Positions 1-7,230 of a stretch of DNA of 64,000 bases are shown here, piece after piece (the first letter of the stretch is position 1; the number at the start of each line of letters is the position of its first letter). Under the pieces are notes generated by a model, which was not told the DNA's origin, made no database searches, and worked only from the letters and a program-made list of their open reading frames with translations. Made by a program: the position numbers and the translations under genes. Source of the stretch: Alkalispirochaeta americana (GTDB taxonomy: Bacteria; Spirochaetota; Spirochaetia; DSM-27196; Alkalispirochaetaceae); the NCBI RefSeq assembly GCF_900156105.1, contig NZ_FTMS01000010.1, positions 83,895 through 147,894 of the forward strand, given 5' to 3'.

Positions 1-1136
1 ATGCGCCCCCCCCGCAGGTATACCCGAGGAAGGCGGACAGAGAGTCCGCAGGTAATCTCATAGGGGATCGTTCCCGTCAACCGGGCCAGCTCTCCCGCTC
101 CGATGCCATCTCCCAAAAGCACTACCTCGTCACCCCGACGCACCCGCGACGCGATTGATGTGAGATCCAGGGTGATTGCATCCATGGAGACCCGTCCCAT
201 GACAGGCACACGCCTTCCGTGAATCAGGACCTCCCCCCGGTTCGAGAGCGCCCGGGGGTACCCGTCACCATAGCCGATCGGAACCACTCCCACGGTCGTT
301 CCTGCCTTGACTCGCCAGGTTCTGCCGTAGCCCACTGTCCAGGAGCGGTCATAGGAGGTGATTTTGACCAGCCGGCTTACCACCCGCAGAGCAGGCCGAA
401 GAGGCATCTCCTGACTGACCTGGTCGCTTGGGTGAATCCCGTAGACGGCGATTCCCGGGCGAACCAGATCATACGAGGACCGCGAAGGAAAATCGATCAA
501 AGCACCGCTGTTCGCGATATGGCGATACCGGATTGGGACCTTTGCCCGATCGGCTCCCTGGAGAAGGTCCTGAAAGCGATGTAATTGCTCTTGCGAAAAC
601 GAAAGATCTCCCTCGTCGGAGGAAGCAAAGTGTGAGAAAAGACCTTCCAGGTGGAGCGCCGGCAAGGCGGCTATATCGAGCAAATCCTGAAGGGGATCAG
701 CCGAGAAGAGTCCCAGACGGCCCATTCCTGTATCCACGTTCAGGTGAACCCGGGCAGTGACGCCCAATCGAAGGGCACAGTCGCTCAAGAAGCGAGCGTA
801 CTCCCTGGATCCTGCGGCGAAGCGAGCCCCCTGCTGCAGAGCCTCCCGAGCCTCCTCGGGAAAAAGCTCTCCCAGAATCAGAACAGGCACGGTCAGCCCC
901 TGGTCCCGGAGAATGAGAAACTCCTCGGCCGTTGCCACGGCGAGCATCTCCACGCCGAAGCGTTCTGCCGTCTGAGCCACCGGGACCAGACCGTGCCCGT
1001 AGGCATCGGACTTTACGGCGGGCATGAGCTTTACCCCCGGAACACGGGTCGAGAGAATGTTCAGATTGTGATCGATAGCGTCCAGATCAATGCAGGCACG
1101 GGTGTGCCGGAGGGGGCCTTGAGCTGCTTGGTCCAT
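1..1136 (-). CDS. alr: Alanine racemase (C-terminus cut by window edge)
   Basis: Fold-type III PLP enzyme that interconverts L- and D-alanine in the cytoplasm to supply D-Ala for peptidoglycan. The visible 378 codons are nearly a full-length Alr. They start with MDQAAQGPLRHTRACIDLDA, followed by the PLP-lysine motif AVKSDAYGHG near residue 40, the barrel motifs VHLNVDTGMGRLG and IANSGALID, and the C-terminal beta-domain motif PVMGRVSMD. The frame is still open at base 1, so the stop lies outside. The ATG at 1136 is the first start after an in-frame TGA. No good Shine-Dalgarno precedes it; instead a small inverted repeat abuts the start codon. The gene lies downstream of the DUF4032-like gene on the same strand. 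Identity is clear. Confidence 0.95.
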   Translation of the reverse strand, partial: MDQAAQGPLRHTRACIDLDAIDHNLNILSTRVPGVKLMPAVKSDAYGHGLVPVAQTAERFGVEMLAVATAEEFLILRDQGLTVPVLILGELFPEEAREALQQGARFAAGSREYARFLSDCALRLGVTARVHLNVDTGMGRLGLFSADPLQDLLDIAALPALHLEGLFSHFASSDEGDLSFSQEQLHRFQDLLQGADRAKVPIRYRHIANSGALIDFPSRSSYDLVRPGIAVYGIHPSDQVSQEMPLRPALRVVSRLVKITSYDRSWTVGYGRTWRVKAGTTVGVVPIGYGDGYPRALSNRGEVLIHGRRVPVMGRVSMDAITLDLTSIASRVRRGDEVVLLGDGIGAGELARLTGTIPYEITCGLSVRLPRVYLRGGR

Positions 1137-1153
1137 GGGATAGAGCCTATCCC
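1137..1153. repeat. Inverted repeat abutting the alr start codon
   Basis: GGGATAG-AGC-CTATCCC on the plus strand: two perfect 7-base arms around a 3-base loop, directly next to the alr ATG. In the alr transcript this would be a hairpin ending at the start codon, where a ribosome-binding site would normally be. It could limit initiation or be an operator half-site pair. Function is inferred only. Confidence 0.4.
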
Positions 1154-1271
1154 GAAAACCTCACCTTATTCGAGCCGTATTTTCTCGGAACGGCCAAGGC
1201 CTGCAGTCAATACCTCCTCCGGCATCGGTCCTGATCCGCCTCCGGCAGAAAATCAAGAAACAGCGGTGAAC

Positions 1272-1694
1272 TCACAGGTAGCGGGAGAACCACCGGGCCA
1301 GGCCTTTTCCGTACTGGGCGGAGAAATCCCGGGCAGCTTCATCAGCCGTTACGGCGGGGTTGCTCTGCTGCAGGTAGTACCAGTGGGTGGAGATCGCCAG
1401 ATAGAGCTGTCCCCGTGTTCTTTCAGGAAAGGCACTGCGAACTTCCCAGTGATCAATAGCCCTGTTGAGGGGCGTGTAGACGTTCTCGTACCAGGAGAAG
1501 ATCGCATCGTCCCAGGTTATGGTCCAGGGAATGCTCCGGTTGATCAAAAACTTGTGAACCTCCACGTGTTCCGCCAGGGCGGCCCAATCCTCTTCTCTAT
1601 GGATCTGAAGGTTCTCATCCTGCAGAAGCAGCTGCAAGTCTTTCGTCTGGTTCCGCGTCGTGGCGCCTTTTGCTCGTGTAGTTGTCTGTGTCAT
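1272..1694 (-). CDS. Small DUF4032-like protein
   Basis: A 140-residue soluble protein with no signal peptide or membrane segment. The C-terminal half has the pattern WYENVYTPLNRAI, then AFPERTRGQLYLAI and a WYYLQQ segment. This resembles the region of DUF4032-type proteins with 'WYdxVYxPl...FPgRTeaDLYlW', some of which are annotated as transcriptional regulators. I recognise the motif but not a biochemical function. The start at 1694 is chosen because GGAGG lies 7 bases upstream; longer readings have no such site. It has its own promoter overlapping a perfect palindrome, so its expression is probably regulated, possibly by itself. alr follows on the same strand after about 135 bases. Confidence 0.72.
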   Translation of the reverse strand: MTQTTTRAKGATTRNQTKDLQLLLQDENLQIHREEDWAALAEHVEVHKFLINRSIPWTITWDDAIFSWYENVYTPLNRAIDHWEVRSAFPERTRGQLYLAISTHWYYLQQSNPAVTADEAARDFSAQYGKGLARWFSRYL

Positions 1695-1733
1695 CGGTAT
1701 TACCTCCATGCAATCGTTTACTCCGATGAACAC

Positions 1734-1762
1734 AATATACCTCGCAAAGAAAAAATGTTCAA
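1734..1762 (-). promoter_or_regulatory. Sigma70-type promoter of the DUF4032-like gene
   Basis: Read on the minus strand: -35 TTGAAC, 17-base spacer, -10 TATATT, then a leader of about 35 bases carrying GGAGG before the ATG at 1694. The -35 box lies inside the palindrome at 1751-1769. Confidence 0.7.
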
Positions 1763-1769
1763 CATTTTT
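1751..1769. promoter_or_regulatory. Perfect palindrome over the -35 box (operator candidate)
   Basis: AAAAATGTTCAACATTTTT: two 9-base arms around one central base, covering the -35 element of the promoter for the DUF4032-like gene. A dimeric repressor bound here would block RNA polymerase. The position is seen directly; the operator role is inference. There is no T-run arrangement that would make it a terminator for a neighbouring gene. Confidence 0.6.
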
Positions 1770-1858
1770 GCTTGACAAATTTTTATTTTGACCCTTCCGC
1801 TCAATTCTCCTTCCCCGAGCCCTTTGACGACCAAGCCGAACCTGGACTAGTCTGAGGA

Positions 1859-2566
1859 ATGGCCCATATTGATTACCACGCTGTTCTGGAGGCCCTTCAG
1901 AACCACCAGGACCGATGCCCGCTGTGCTGTTTTCTGGAAAAGGCCGAGGACTCCTATTTTGATTCTCTTCTCTATAGCTGGGTTGGAACCGAAGGGTTCC
2001 AGGACCGGTTCCTGGCAGCAAACGGATTCTGCCCGGCCCACGCCCACCATCTGAGAGAGCAGAACGACGGCGTCGCTGTGGCGATGCTCTACGCACCTTT
2101 GCTCAAGCACCGCCTGCGGTGGCAGCAGAACCGGCACAGACTGCCTCGACTGTTTCGGCCCCTGGGCCGCCTGAAGCTTCGCCGGAATCAGGGCCCCGCA
2201 GCCCGGGGATCCCGGGCATCCCTGAGAGACTGTCCGCTCTGCGAACAGATTGCCCTCTGGGAAACCCACTTTCTGCACAACCTCTTCCGCCACCAGAAGG
2301 AGCTCCCCCTGCAAGAAGCCTTTCGCTCCGGAACAGGCCTGTGTCTCCCGCACTTTGAACGCCTCCTCTGGGGTGTCGGGAAAGCACCGGCCTGGCTCTC
2401 CCACCATCAGGACGAGCGGGTCCGGACACTCCAGGAATCGGTGGAAGAATACGCCTCGGGCAGCCAGGGGCGAAACTCCACGGTCTGGAGGGAACTCCTT
2501 GAATACATGGAGGGCCCCGCCCGGGCCGTCCGCCACACAGGGCACCGAAGGAGGTTTCGATCATGA
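1859..2566 (+). CDS. Cys-motif protein, DUF6062-like
   Basis: A 235-residue cytoplasmic protein built from two related halves. Each half has a CPLC pair (near residues 20 and 126) followed by helical sequence and an F/LCxxH element (GFCPAHAHHLRE; GLCLPHFERLL). The paired CPLC...C..H layout suggests metal (zinc) or thiol chemistry and matches what I recall of DUF6062 proteins; function is unknown. The ATG at 1859 sits directly after GAGGA, an unusually short spacing, and an in-frame TGA just upstream excludes a longer start. Its stop overlaps the next gene by ATGA, so the two are translationally coupled. Confidence 0.75.
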   Translation: MAHIDYHAVLEALQNHQDRCPLCCFLEKAEDSYFDSLLYSWVGTEGFQDRFLAANGFCPAHAHHLREQNDGVAVAMLYAPLLKHRLRWQQNRHRLPRLFRPLGRLKLRRNQGPAARGSRASLRDCPLCEQIALWETHFLHNLFRHQKELPLQEAFRSGTGLCLPHFERLLWGVGKAPAWLSHHQDERVRTLQESVEEYASGSQGRNSTVWRELLEYMEGPARAVRHTGHRRRFRS

Positions 2567-3039
2567 CGAACCGCACCGGTCTCTTTCCCCCCTCCAGGAA
2601 GACGTTCTCCGGGAGAAGTTCTCCGCGTCGCGATCATTTCCTTCCAGGACTGGTTTTGTCGCTGCTTCTGCTCAGCCTCTCTCCCCTTGTGGCTTCGGGC
2701 GAGACCCCCGGCCAGTATCTCCCTGAACTGGCCCTCGCCCGGGAGGGGAGCTATTTGCTTCTGCTTCTTGCGGAGGATCAAAACGATGATCGCCTCTTTG
2801 AGGTCCACCTGGCCCTATCCAATCGATGGGATGCCCTGACGAGACGAAAGATTCAGCCCCTGGATATTCTCCCCCGTCGCCACGATGTGACCGCCCTGGC
2901 CCGGCTTCTGGGTGTCCAGGGGAGCGATTTTGCACTCGTCCTCCTGAATCACCAGGGGGATGTGCTCTTCAGGAGCACCGACCCCGCCCGGGCGCTGGAG
3001 GCCCTCCCCGCTGTAGATGCAGATCGTCGCAGGGAATAA
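2563..3039 (+). CDS. Secreted DUF4174-like protein
   Basis: A 158-residue protein with an N-terminal signal (basic stretch, then PGLVLSLLLLSLSPLVASG), so exported. The mature part fits the DUF4174 pattern: a thioredoxin-like core with DDRLFEVHLAL, a central DILPRRHDV segment, ALVLLNHQGDVLFRS, and a C-terminal DADRRRE in place of the family's MPMRR-E ending. DUF4174 proteins resemble thioredoxin-fold proteins without the CxxC; function is unknown. It overlaps the CPLC protein by ATGA, suggesting a linked, possibly redox- or metal-related role. It meets the NlpC gene tail to tail 29 bases later. Confidence 0.72.
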   Translation: MTNRTGLFPPSRKTFSGRSSPRRDHFLPGLVLSLLLLSLSPLVASGETPGQYLPELALAREGSYLLLLLAEDQNDDRLFEVHLALSNRWDALTRRKIQPLDILPRRHDVTALARLLGVQGSDFALVLLNHQGDVLFRSTDPARALEALPAVDADRRRE

Positions 3040-3068
3040 CCTCCTCGTCCCGGGCAGGGTGGGAGGGC

Positions 3069-4028
3069 TCAGTTGGAACGCGGCGGCTCCGAGCGGCGGC
3101 GATGCTCCTCGAAGGCTCGTTGCTGCTGTTCCTGCCATATTCTGAAATCACCCTCCACAATACCATCCCAGGTTTCCCAGGGAGAGTCCCTCTCGCGGAT
3201 ATAGGTGCTGCGCGCGGCAGCCCGGGGCGTTGCTGCAGGAGCTGACTCCTGGGTGGTTCGTACCAGCTCCCCCGATTCCCAGCGTCCTTCCAGAATATCC
3301 CCCGAGGCGGCGACAAAACGACCCTGGCCGTGCATTTCTCCCGACCGGAAGCCGCCCCGATAGCGGTCTCCGTTGGCCCAGGTGTAGGTGCCCGTTCCCT
3401 CGAAAAAGCCCTGCCGGAACTCGCCCTCGTAGTGATCGCCGTTGTTCATATCCATGGCCCCCCTGCCGTGGGGCTCTCCATTATCGAGATCACCCGTATA
3501 CGTGCCCTGGGAGAAACGAATCGCTTCGTTCTCGGCCATCCGCGCCACCGCAGCCGGCTCGGGCAAGACCCGGGAAGCACTATAGTACCGGGTTGCCCAA
3601 TAGCGTGCGCTCAAAGGGGTGATAGTAACGCCCCGGTTGGGTCCGTTTGAGATAGCGTGGATGATCGAATCCTGCCCCATATAAATGGCCACGTGGGTCA
3701 CCACATCGGAGCGCCCGCCGGTGGCAAAAAAAACCAGATCTCCGGGCCGAAGAGATTCCCGGGGAACTCGCTGACCCACCTGAGCCATGTCCCGCGATAC
3801 CCGGGGGAGGTCCGGGACATGATTGCGATACACCCGCAAGACAAAACCGCTACAGTCAAAGCACGGCGGAGAGACCCCGCCAAGACAATACTCCGCTCCC
3901 GAGTAGGCCTGGGCCGGACGCAGAATATCGCGTTGCACATCCACCGCCGCCAGCGGTACCGCCAGAGTCACCGCCAGAGCAGTAACGGTCCAACAAAACC
4001 CAATCGTTCCGAGCATCCCCGGTTTCAT
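3069..4028 (-). CDS. NlpC/P60 cell-wall hydrolase with MORN repeats
   Basis: A 319-residue exported protein. Residues 1-29 are a signal peptide. Residues about 33-160 form an NlpC/P60 cysteine peptidase domain: catalytic Cys59 in FDCSGFVLRVY, His112 in THVAIYMG and a third polar residue near HAIS, expected to cut gamma-D-Glu-diamino-acid bonds in peptidoglycan. Residues about 175-260 carry three or four MORN repeats (YTGDLDNGEPHGRG, YEGEFRQGFFEGTG, YRGGFRSGEMHGQG, LEGRWESGEL). The C-terminal 60 residues are charged and low in complexity. The start at 4028 is set by AAGGAGG 7 bases upstream; an ATG 28 codons earlier is less well placed and would bury the signal peptide. NlpC plus MORN is an unusual pairing. 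Confidence 0.88.
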   Translation of the reverse strand: MKPGMLGTIGFCWTVTALAVTLAVPLAAVDVQRDILRPAQAYSGAEYCLGGVSPPCFDCSGFVLRVYRNHVPDLPRVSRDMAQVGQRVPRESLRPGDLVFFATGGRSDVVTHVAIYMGQDSIIHAISNGPNRGVTITPLSARYWATRYYSASRVLPEPAAVARMAENEAIRFSQGTYTGDLDNGEPHGRGAMDMNNGDHYEGEFRQGFFEGTGTYTWANGDRYRGGFRSGEMHGQGRFVAASGDILEGRWESGELVRTTQESAPAATPRAAARSTYIRERDSPWETWDGIVEGDFRIWQEQQQRAFEEHRRRSEPPRSN

Positions 4029-4107
4029 ACGCAGCCCTCCTTTTCGCAACTCCCGGAACAGTCTGTTCCCGGGTGGAAGATCGATTTTCCTGAAAGATCC
4101 CACTCTA

Positions 4108-4135
4108 ATCATATCCTCCTGGAGAAAGTTGTCCA
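4108..4135 (-). promoter_or_regulatory. Promoter of the NlpC/MORN gene
   Basis: Minus strand: -35 TGGACA, 16-base spacer, -10 TATGAT. The leader to the ATG at 4028 is about 70 bases and includes the strong AAGGAGG. The -10 overlaps an upstream ATG, which supports the downstream start. Confidence 0.55.
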
Positions 4136-4238
4136 GCTTTGTCGGCTCATTGCCAGGAAATACCAGAACCGATCTCCCCGCGTGCCCCCAGGGCGCCTCC
4201 CGGTTGTGAAAGACCCTGCTCCGTATTACAATCCTTCA

Positions 4239-5009
4239 ATGCAACAGTCCGAACGACCAGCCCGCCCCGGGGGGCGCCGTGTCCTCTTTGTGGATCCACC
4301 AAGCGTTATCAGGGAACATATGGTTCGATTCCTTGTCACAGCCCAGTACGAGACAGCGATTGTCAAGGACTACCGATCCATCCAGGCCGTGCTCCACAAG
4401 TTCCCCGGCTCCGTGGTCTATTTCAACGCCGACTCCCGCATGCCTGCAGGAACCCTGGACCAGGTGGTGAAATCGGTTCTTTCGGGCAAGGAAAAACACG
4501 GCGCCGATGTGGGGTTGCTCTCCTACAACAACGATCCCGACCAGGCCCGCCGCTATCTGCTGGATATCGGAATCACCTGTGGCTACATCACCCTGAATAT
4601 CGGCTTCGAGAAAAGCGCGCGGATTATCATAAAAGCCCTCGAGGCTGCCGAAGCGCGGGGCGACCGCCGTTTCGTCCGGGTCAGGGTCCCCCGGGGAAAG
4701 GCCTCCCTGAACATTATCACCAATGCCGACGGGCGCCCCCTGTCAGGCACCATCCTGGATATCAGCGAAGTGGGCATGGCCTGCATCCTCGACACCGATT
4801 ACTCCGTGGGAACGGTCTTTCCCGATATACAGCTTCGCCTGTGGGGAACACTGTGCAACGCCTCCGCCACCATAGCAGGGAAGAGGGAAACTCCCCAGGG
4901 AAAAGTCAGTGTCCTCCTCTTTGAGAAGTTCACCGACGGAGGCGTGCGGGGCAAGGTATACTCCTTCCTGCAACGGGTCATGCAACACGAGGTGGATTCT
5001 CTTCTGTGA
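4239..5009 (+). CDS. PilZ-domain protein with degenerate receiver-like N-terminus
   Basis: A 256-residue cytoplasmic protein. Residues about 10-130 look like a response-regulator fold (RRVLFVDPPSVIREHMVRFL, then VVYFNADSRMP) but without a convincing phospho-acceptor Asp set. Residues about 145-250 are a PilZ c-di-GMP-binding domain with both binding motifs: RxxxR (RFVRVR) and DxSxxG (DISEVGMAC). It should bind c-di-GMP and pass the signal to a partner. The start is uncertain: ATG at 4239 has no clear Shine-Dalgarno and GTG at 4206 is in frame. Its stop overlaps the EamA gene (GTGA). Several cyclases and phosphodiesterases in this window could supply the ligand. Confidence 0.85.
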   Translation: MQQSERPARPGGRRVLFVDPPSVIREHMVRFLVTAQYETAIVKDYRSIQAVLHKFPGSVVYFNADSRMPAGTLDQVVKSVLSGKEKHGADVGLLSYNNDPDQARRYLLDIGITCGYITLNIGFEKSARIIIKALEAAEARGDRRFVRVRVPRGKASLNIITNADGRPLSGTILDISEVGMACILDTDYSVGTVFPDIQLRLWGTLCNASATIAGKRETPQGKVSVLLFEKFTDGGVRGKVYSFLQRVMQHEVDSLL

Positions 5010-5908
5010 TCGTTCACCTGGCCATGCTCACCACCATGATCCTCTGGGGGGTCTCCTTTGTCGCCTCCAAGCTCGTCCTGGAGGAAATATCCCCCCTGAC
5101 CTACATGGGGATACGTTTCCTCCTGGCATCGCTCCTTCTGGCTGGAGTCATGATCCTGCGGGGACGGCCCCGCTTTTCCCGGAAAACCCACGGCCTGATC
5201 GCCCTGACGGCCCTGGCAGAACCGGTGGCCTACTTTCTTTTCGAGACCTTCGGCCTCAACCTGCTCTCCCCCTCAATCGCTTCCCTCATTATCGCCACAA
5301 CGCCCCTGGCGGTCATGGTCCTGGCCGCAGCTTTTCTGCAGGAGCCTCTCTCGACGAGGGGAATCACGGCGGTCTTTCTTTCCATCGGCGGGATAGCCTT
5401 GCTGGTTCTGGGCAACGGAAACTCGGGCGCCCTGGGCACCCCCGATCCCCGGCAGCTTTTGGGGATCGCCCTGATCTTCGGAGCGGTCATTTCGGCGGCC
5501 TGTTATATCACCCTGGCACGAAACCTGACTCAACGTCACGATCCCGTTAATCTCACGGTGATCCAAACCTGGTGGGGCGCAGGGGTCTTTTTCCTGCTTT
5601 GGCGCCTTCAGCCGCCTTTGCTGCGAACCCTCTCCTTGAGCCCCCTCGGGTGGGGCGCGGTCATCTTTCTTGCTGCAGGGGCCACGGTTCTGGCCTTCCT
5701 GTTGTACAACTGGGCGCTCCGCTACGAGACAGCCGGGCGGGCGGCGCTCTACATCAACGCTATCCCCGTAATAACAGCCATAACAAGCTGGTTTGTTCTG
5801 GGAGAGCGATTATCCCCGATCCAGGGAGCGGGAGCTGTCCTGGTGCTCCTGGCTGTCCGCTTCTCTTCTCATCGCAAGGAGGTCCTGATTGTCCCACCAG
5901 AAGGCTAG
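5006..5908 (+). CDS. EamA-family (DMT) transporter
   Basis: A 300-residue inner-membrane protein with ten predicted helices in two EamA repeats, the usual length and layout for drug/metabolite transporters. Typical signs are MILWGVSFVASKLVLE at the start of repeat 1 and LYNWALRYETAGRAALYINAIPV in repeat 2. The substrate cannot be told; family members export amino acids, sugars or metabolites. It starts with GTG overlapping the PilZ stop codon (GTGA), so the two are coupled. The NUDIX gene starts inside its last 20 bases. Confidence 0.88.
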   Translation: MIVHLAMLTTMILWGVSFVASKLVLEEISPLTYMGIRFLLASLLLAGVMILRGRPRFSRKTHGLIALTALAEPVAYFLFETFGLNLLSPSIASLIIATTPLAVMVLAAAFLQEPLSTRGITAVFLSIGGIALLVLGNGNSGALGTPDPRQLLGIALIFGAVISAACYITLARNLTQRHDPVNLTVIQTWWGAGVFFLLWRLQPPLLRTLSLSPLGWGAVIFLAAGATVLAFLLYNWALRYETAGRAALYINAIPVITAITSWFVLGERLSPIQGAGAVLVLLAVRFSSHRKEVLIVPPEG

Positions 5909-6491
5909 TCATTCCACACATTATTTCGAGACATCTCCCCGCCCGCCCCTGCATCACTGCCCCCACTGTGGCAGGGAAGGGTTCTCCTTCGACGGAAGAA
6001 ACCGTTTCTCCTGCGAAACCTGCGGGTTTGTCTATTTTCACAACACCGCAGCTGCCTGCGGAGCGATCCTCACCATATCTCAGGGCCCTCAAAAGGGGCG
6101 CATCCTTCTCCTCCGCCGGGGCCAGGAGCCCCGGGCAGGGATGCTCGACTTTCCCGGCGGGTTCATCGACCCCGGCGAATCAGCCGAAGAGGCCCTGTTG
6201 CGGGAAATCCGGGAGGAAGTTAACCTGACAGCCCGGGATCTGCGGTATTTTTTCTCCGCCTCAAACCGCTATCTCTACCGGGATGTTCCCTACACCACCT
6301 GTGATCTCATCTTTACCGGAACACTTTCGGGGCCGCCCGAATCTTTCCAGAAATCGGAGATCAGCGGGTTTACCCTGCTCCTGCCGGAAGAAATATCCCT
6401 GGACGAGATCGCCTTCCCCTCTCTCCGGGCGGCCATGGCGAGATTCCTCCAGGCTCCGCCCGGCCCTGACGGAGAACCAGCCCGAGGCTGA
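5889..6491 (+). CDS. NUDIX hydrolase with N-terminal zinc ribbon
   Basis: A 200-residue cytoplasmic enzyme. Residues 24-46 hold a CPHCG...CETCG zinc ribbon. The NUDIX box follows near residues 90-112 (GGFIDPGESAEEA...REIREEV), with Asn where the motif usually ends in Gly. NADH pyrophosphatase-like and other zinc-ribbon NUDIX proteins share this layout, but this one is shorter than NudC, so the substrate is open (nucleoside diphosphate derivatives). It starts with TTG at 5889, preceded by AGGAGGT 5 bases away, within the end of the EamA gene. Confidence 0.88.
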   Translation: MSHQKASHSTHYFETSPRPPLHHCPHCGREGFSFDGRNRFSCETCGFVYFHNTAAACGAILTISQGPQKGRILLLRRGQEPRAGMLDFPGGFIDPGESAEEALLREIREEVNLTARDLRYFFSASNRYLYRDVPYTTCDLIFTGTLSGPPESFQKSEISGFTLLLPEEISLDEIAFPSLRAAMARFLQAPPGPDGEPARG

Positions 6492-6540
6492 ACCGGATAC
6501 GCCCGCACCCTGGAGATATATTGAGAAGCAAAGGAGCCCT

Positions 6541-7230
6541 ATGCAACCTTTCGATCTAAGTACCATTGAAGGCCCCCATGCAGGACAGCCTGTGATTACA
6601 GAAGGACCAGGCCCCGGAAAGGCAGCGGCAGCACTGATCCTTCTTCACGGCCGAGGATCCGGAGCCCAGCAGATCCTGGGGCTGGGAAGAACCATCGTCC
6701 ATTCCCTGGGCCGACGAGACCTTCTTCTCCTGGCGCCCCACGCCATGCGCTCAACCTGGTATCTCCCCCGCTTCGCCGAACTGAAGGACCCTCTGGACCC
6801 CTGGCTCGTCTCGGCACGCCAGGCCGTGGACGCCCTCATAACAAAGATGACCGCCGGCGGCATCGCCCGGGAAAAAATCTTTCTTTTGGGCTTCAGCCAG
6901 GGAGCCTGCCTTGTGGCCGATAGAGCCTTGCGGATTCCCCAGCGCTACGGAGGCCTCTTCATCCTGAGCGGAGCTTCGCTCCCCCCTGCGAACCGGGAAG
7001 AAGATGAACCGGAAAATCCCGCCGCCAACATGGAAGGAACCCCCGTCTGCATAGGTTGCAGCCAGGAGGACCCCCACATTCCCCTGGCCCGCCTCCGGGC
7101 AACAGAAGAGGCGCTGCGAAAGGCTTCAGCCTCAGTGGAGACTCTGGTATACCCCGGCGCGGGTCACACCGTGACACCGGAAGAGATGTCCCTGGTCCAG
7201 GAGATTCTCACCCGGGGGATCGTTTCCTGA
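6541..7230 (+). CDS. Phospholipase/carboxylesterase family hydrolase
   Basis: A 229-residue alpha/beta hydrolase of the Abhydrolase_2 type without a signal peptide. The oxyanion motif is LLHGRGSGAQQ (near residue 37), the nucleophile elbow is GFSQGA, and the base is His in PGAGHTVTPEE. The acid residue is probably in CSQEDPHIP. These enzymes cleave short acyl esters, lysophospholipids or thioesters in the cytoplasm; the substrate here is unknown. ATG at 6541 follows AAGGAG at good spacing. The 3' end overlaps the convergent acyltransferase by 23 bases. Confidence 0.87.
   Translation: MQPFDLSTIEGPHAGQPVITEGPGPGKAAAALILLHGRGSGAQQILGLGRTIVHSLGRRDLLLLAPHAMRSTWYLPRFAELKDPLDPWLVSARQAVDALITKMTAGGIAREKIFLLGFSQGACLVADRALRIPQRYGGLFILSGASLPPANREEDEPENPAANMEGTPVCIGCSQEDPHIPLARLRATEEALRKASASVETLVYPGAGHTVTPEEMSLVQEILTRGIVS

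Noticed and set aside
1137..1153. Intrinsic terminator before alr
   Set aside because: The stem is only 7 bp, has no T-run and abuts the start codon, so a terminator role is unlikely; kept as an inverted repeat.
3657..4238. Upstream extension of the PilZ gene over the NlpC gene
   Set aside because: The frame is open but lies antisense to the NlpC domain and its promoter; the added residues have no domain character.
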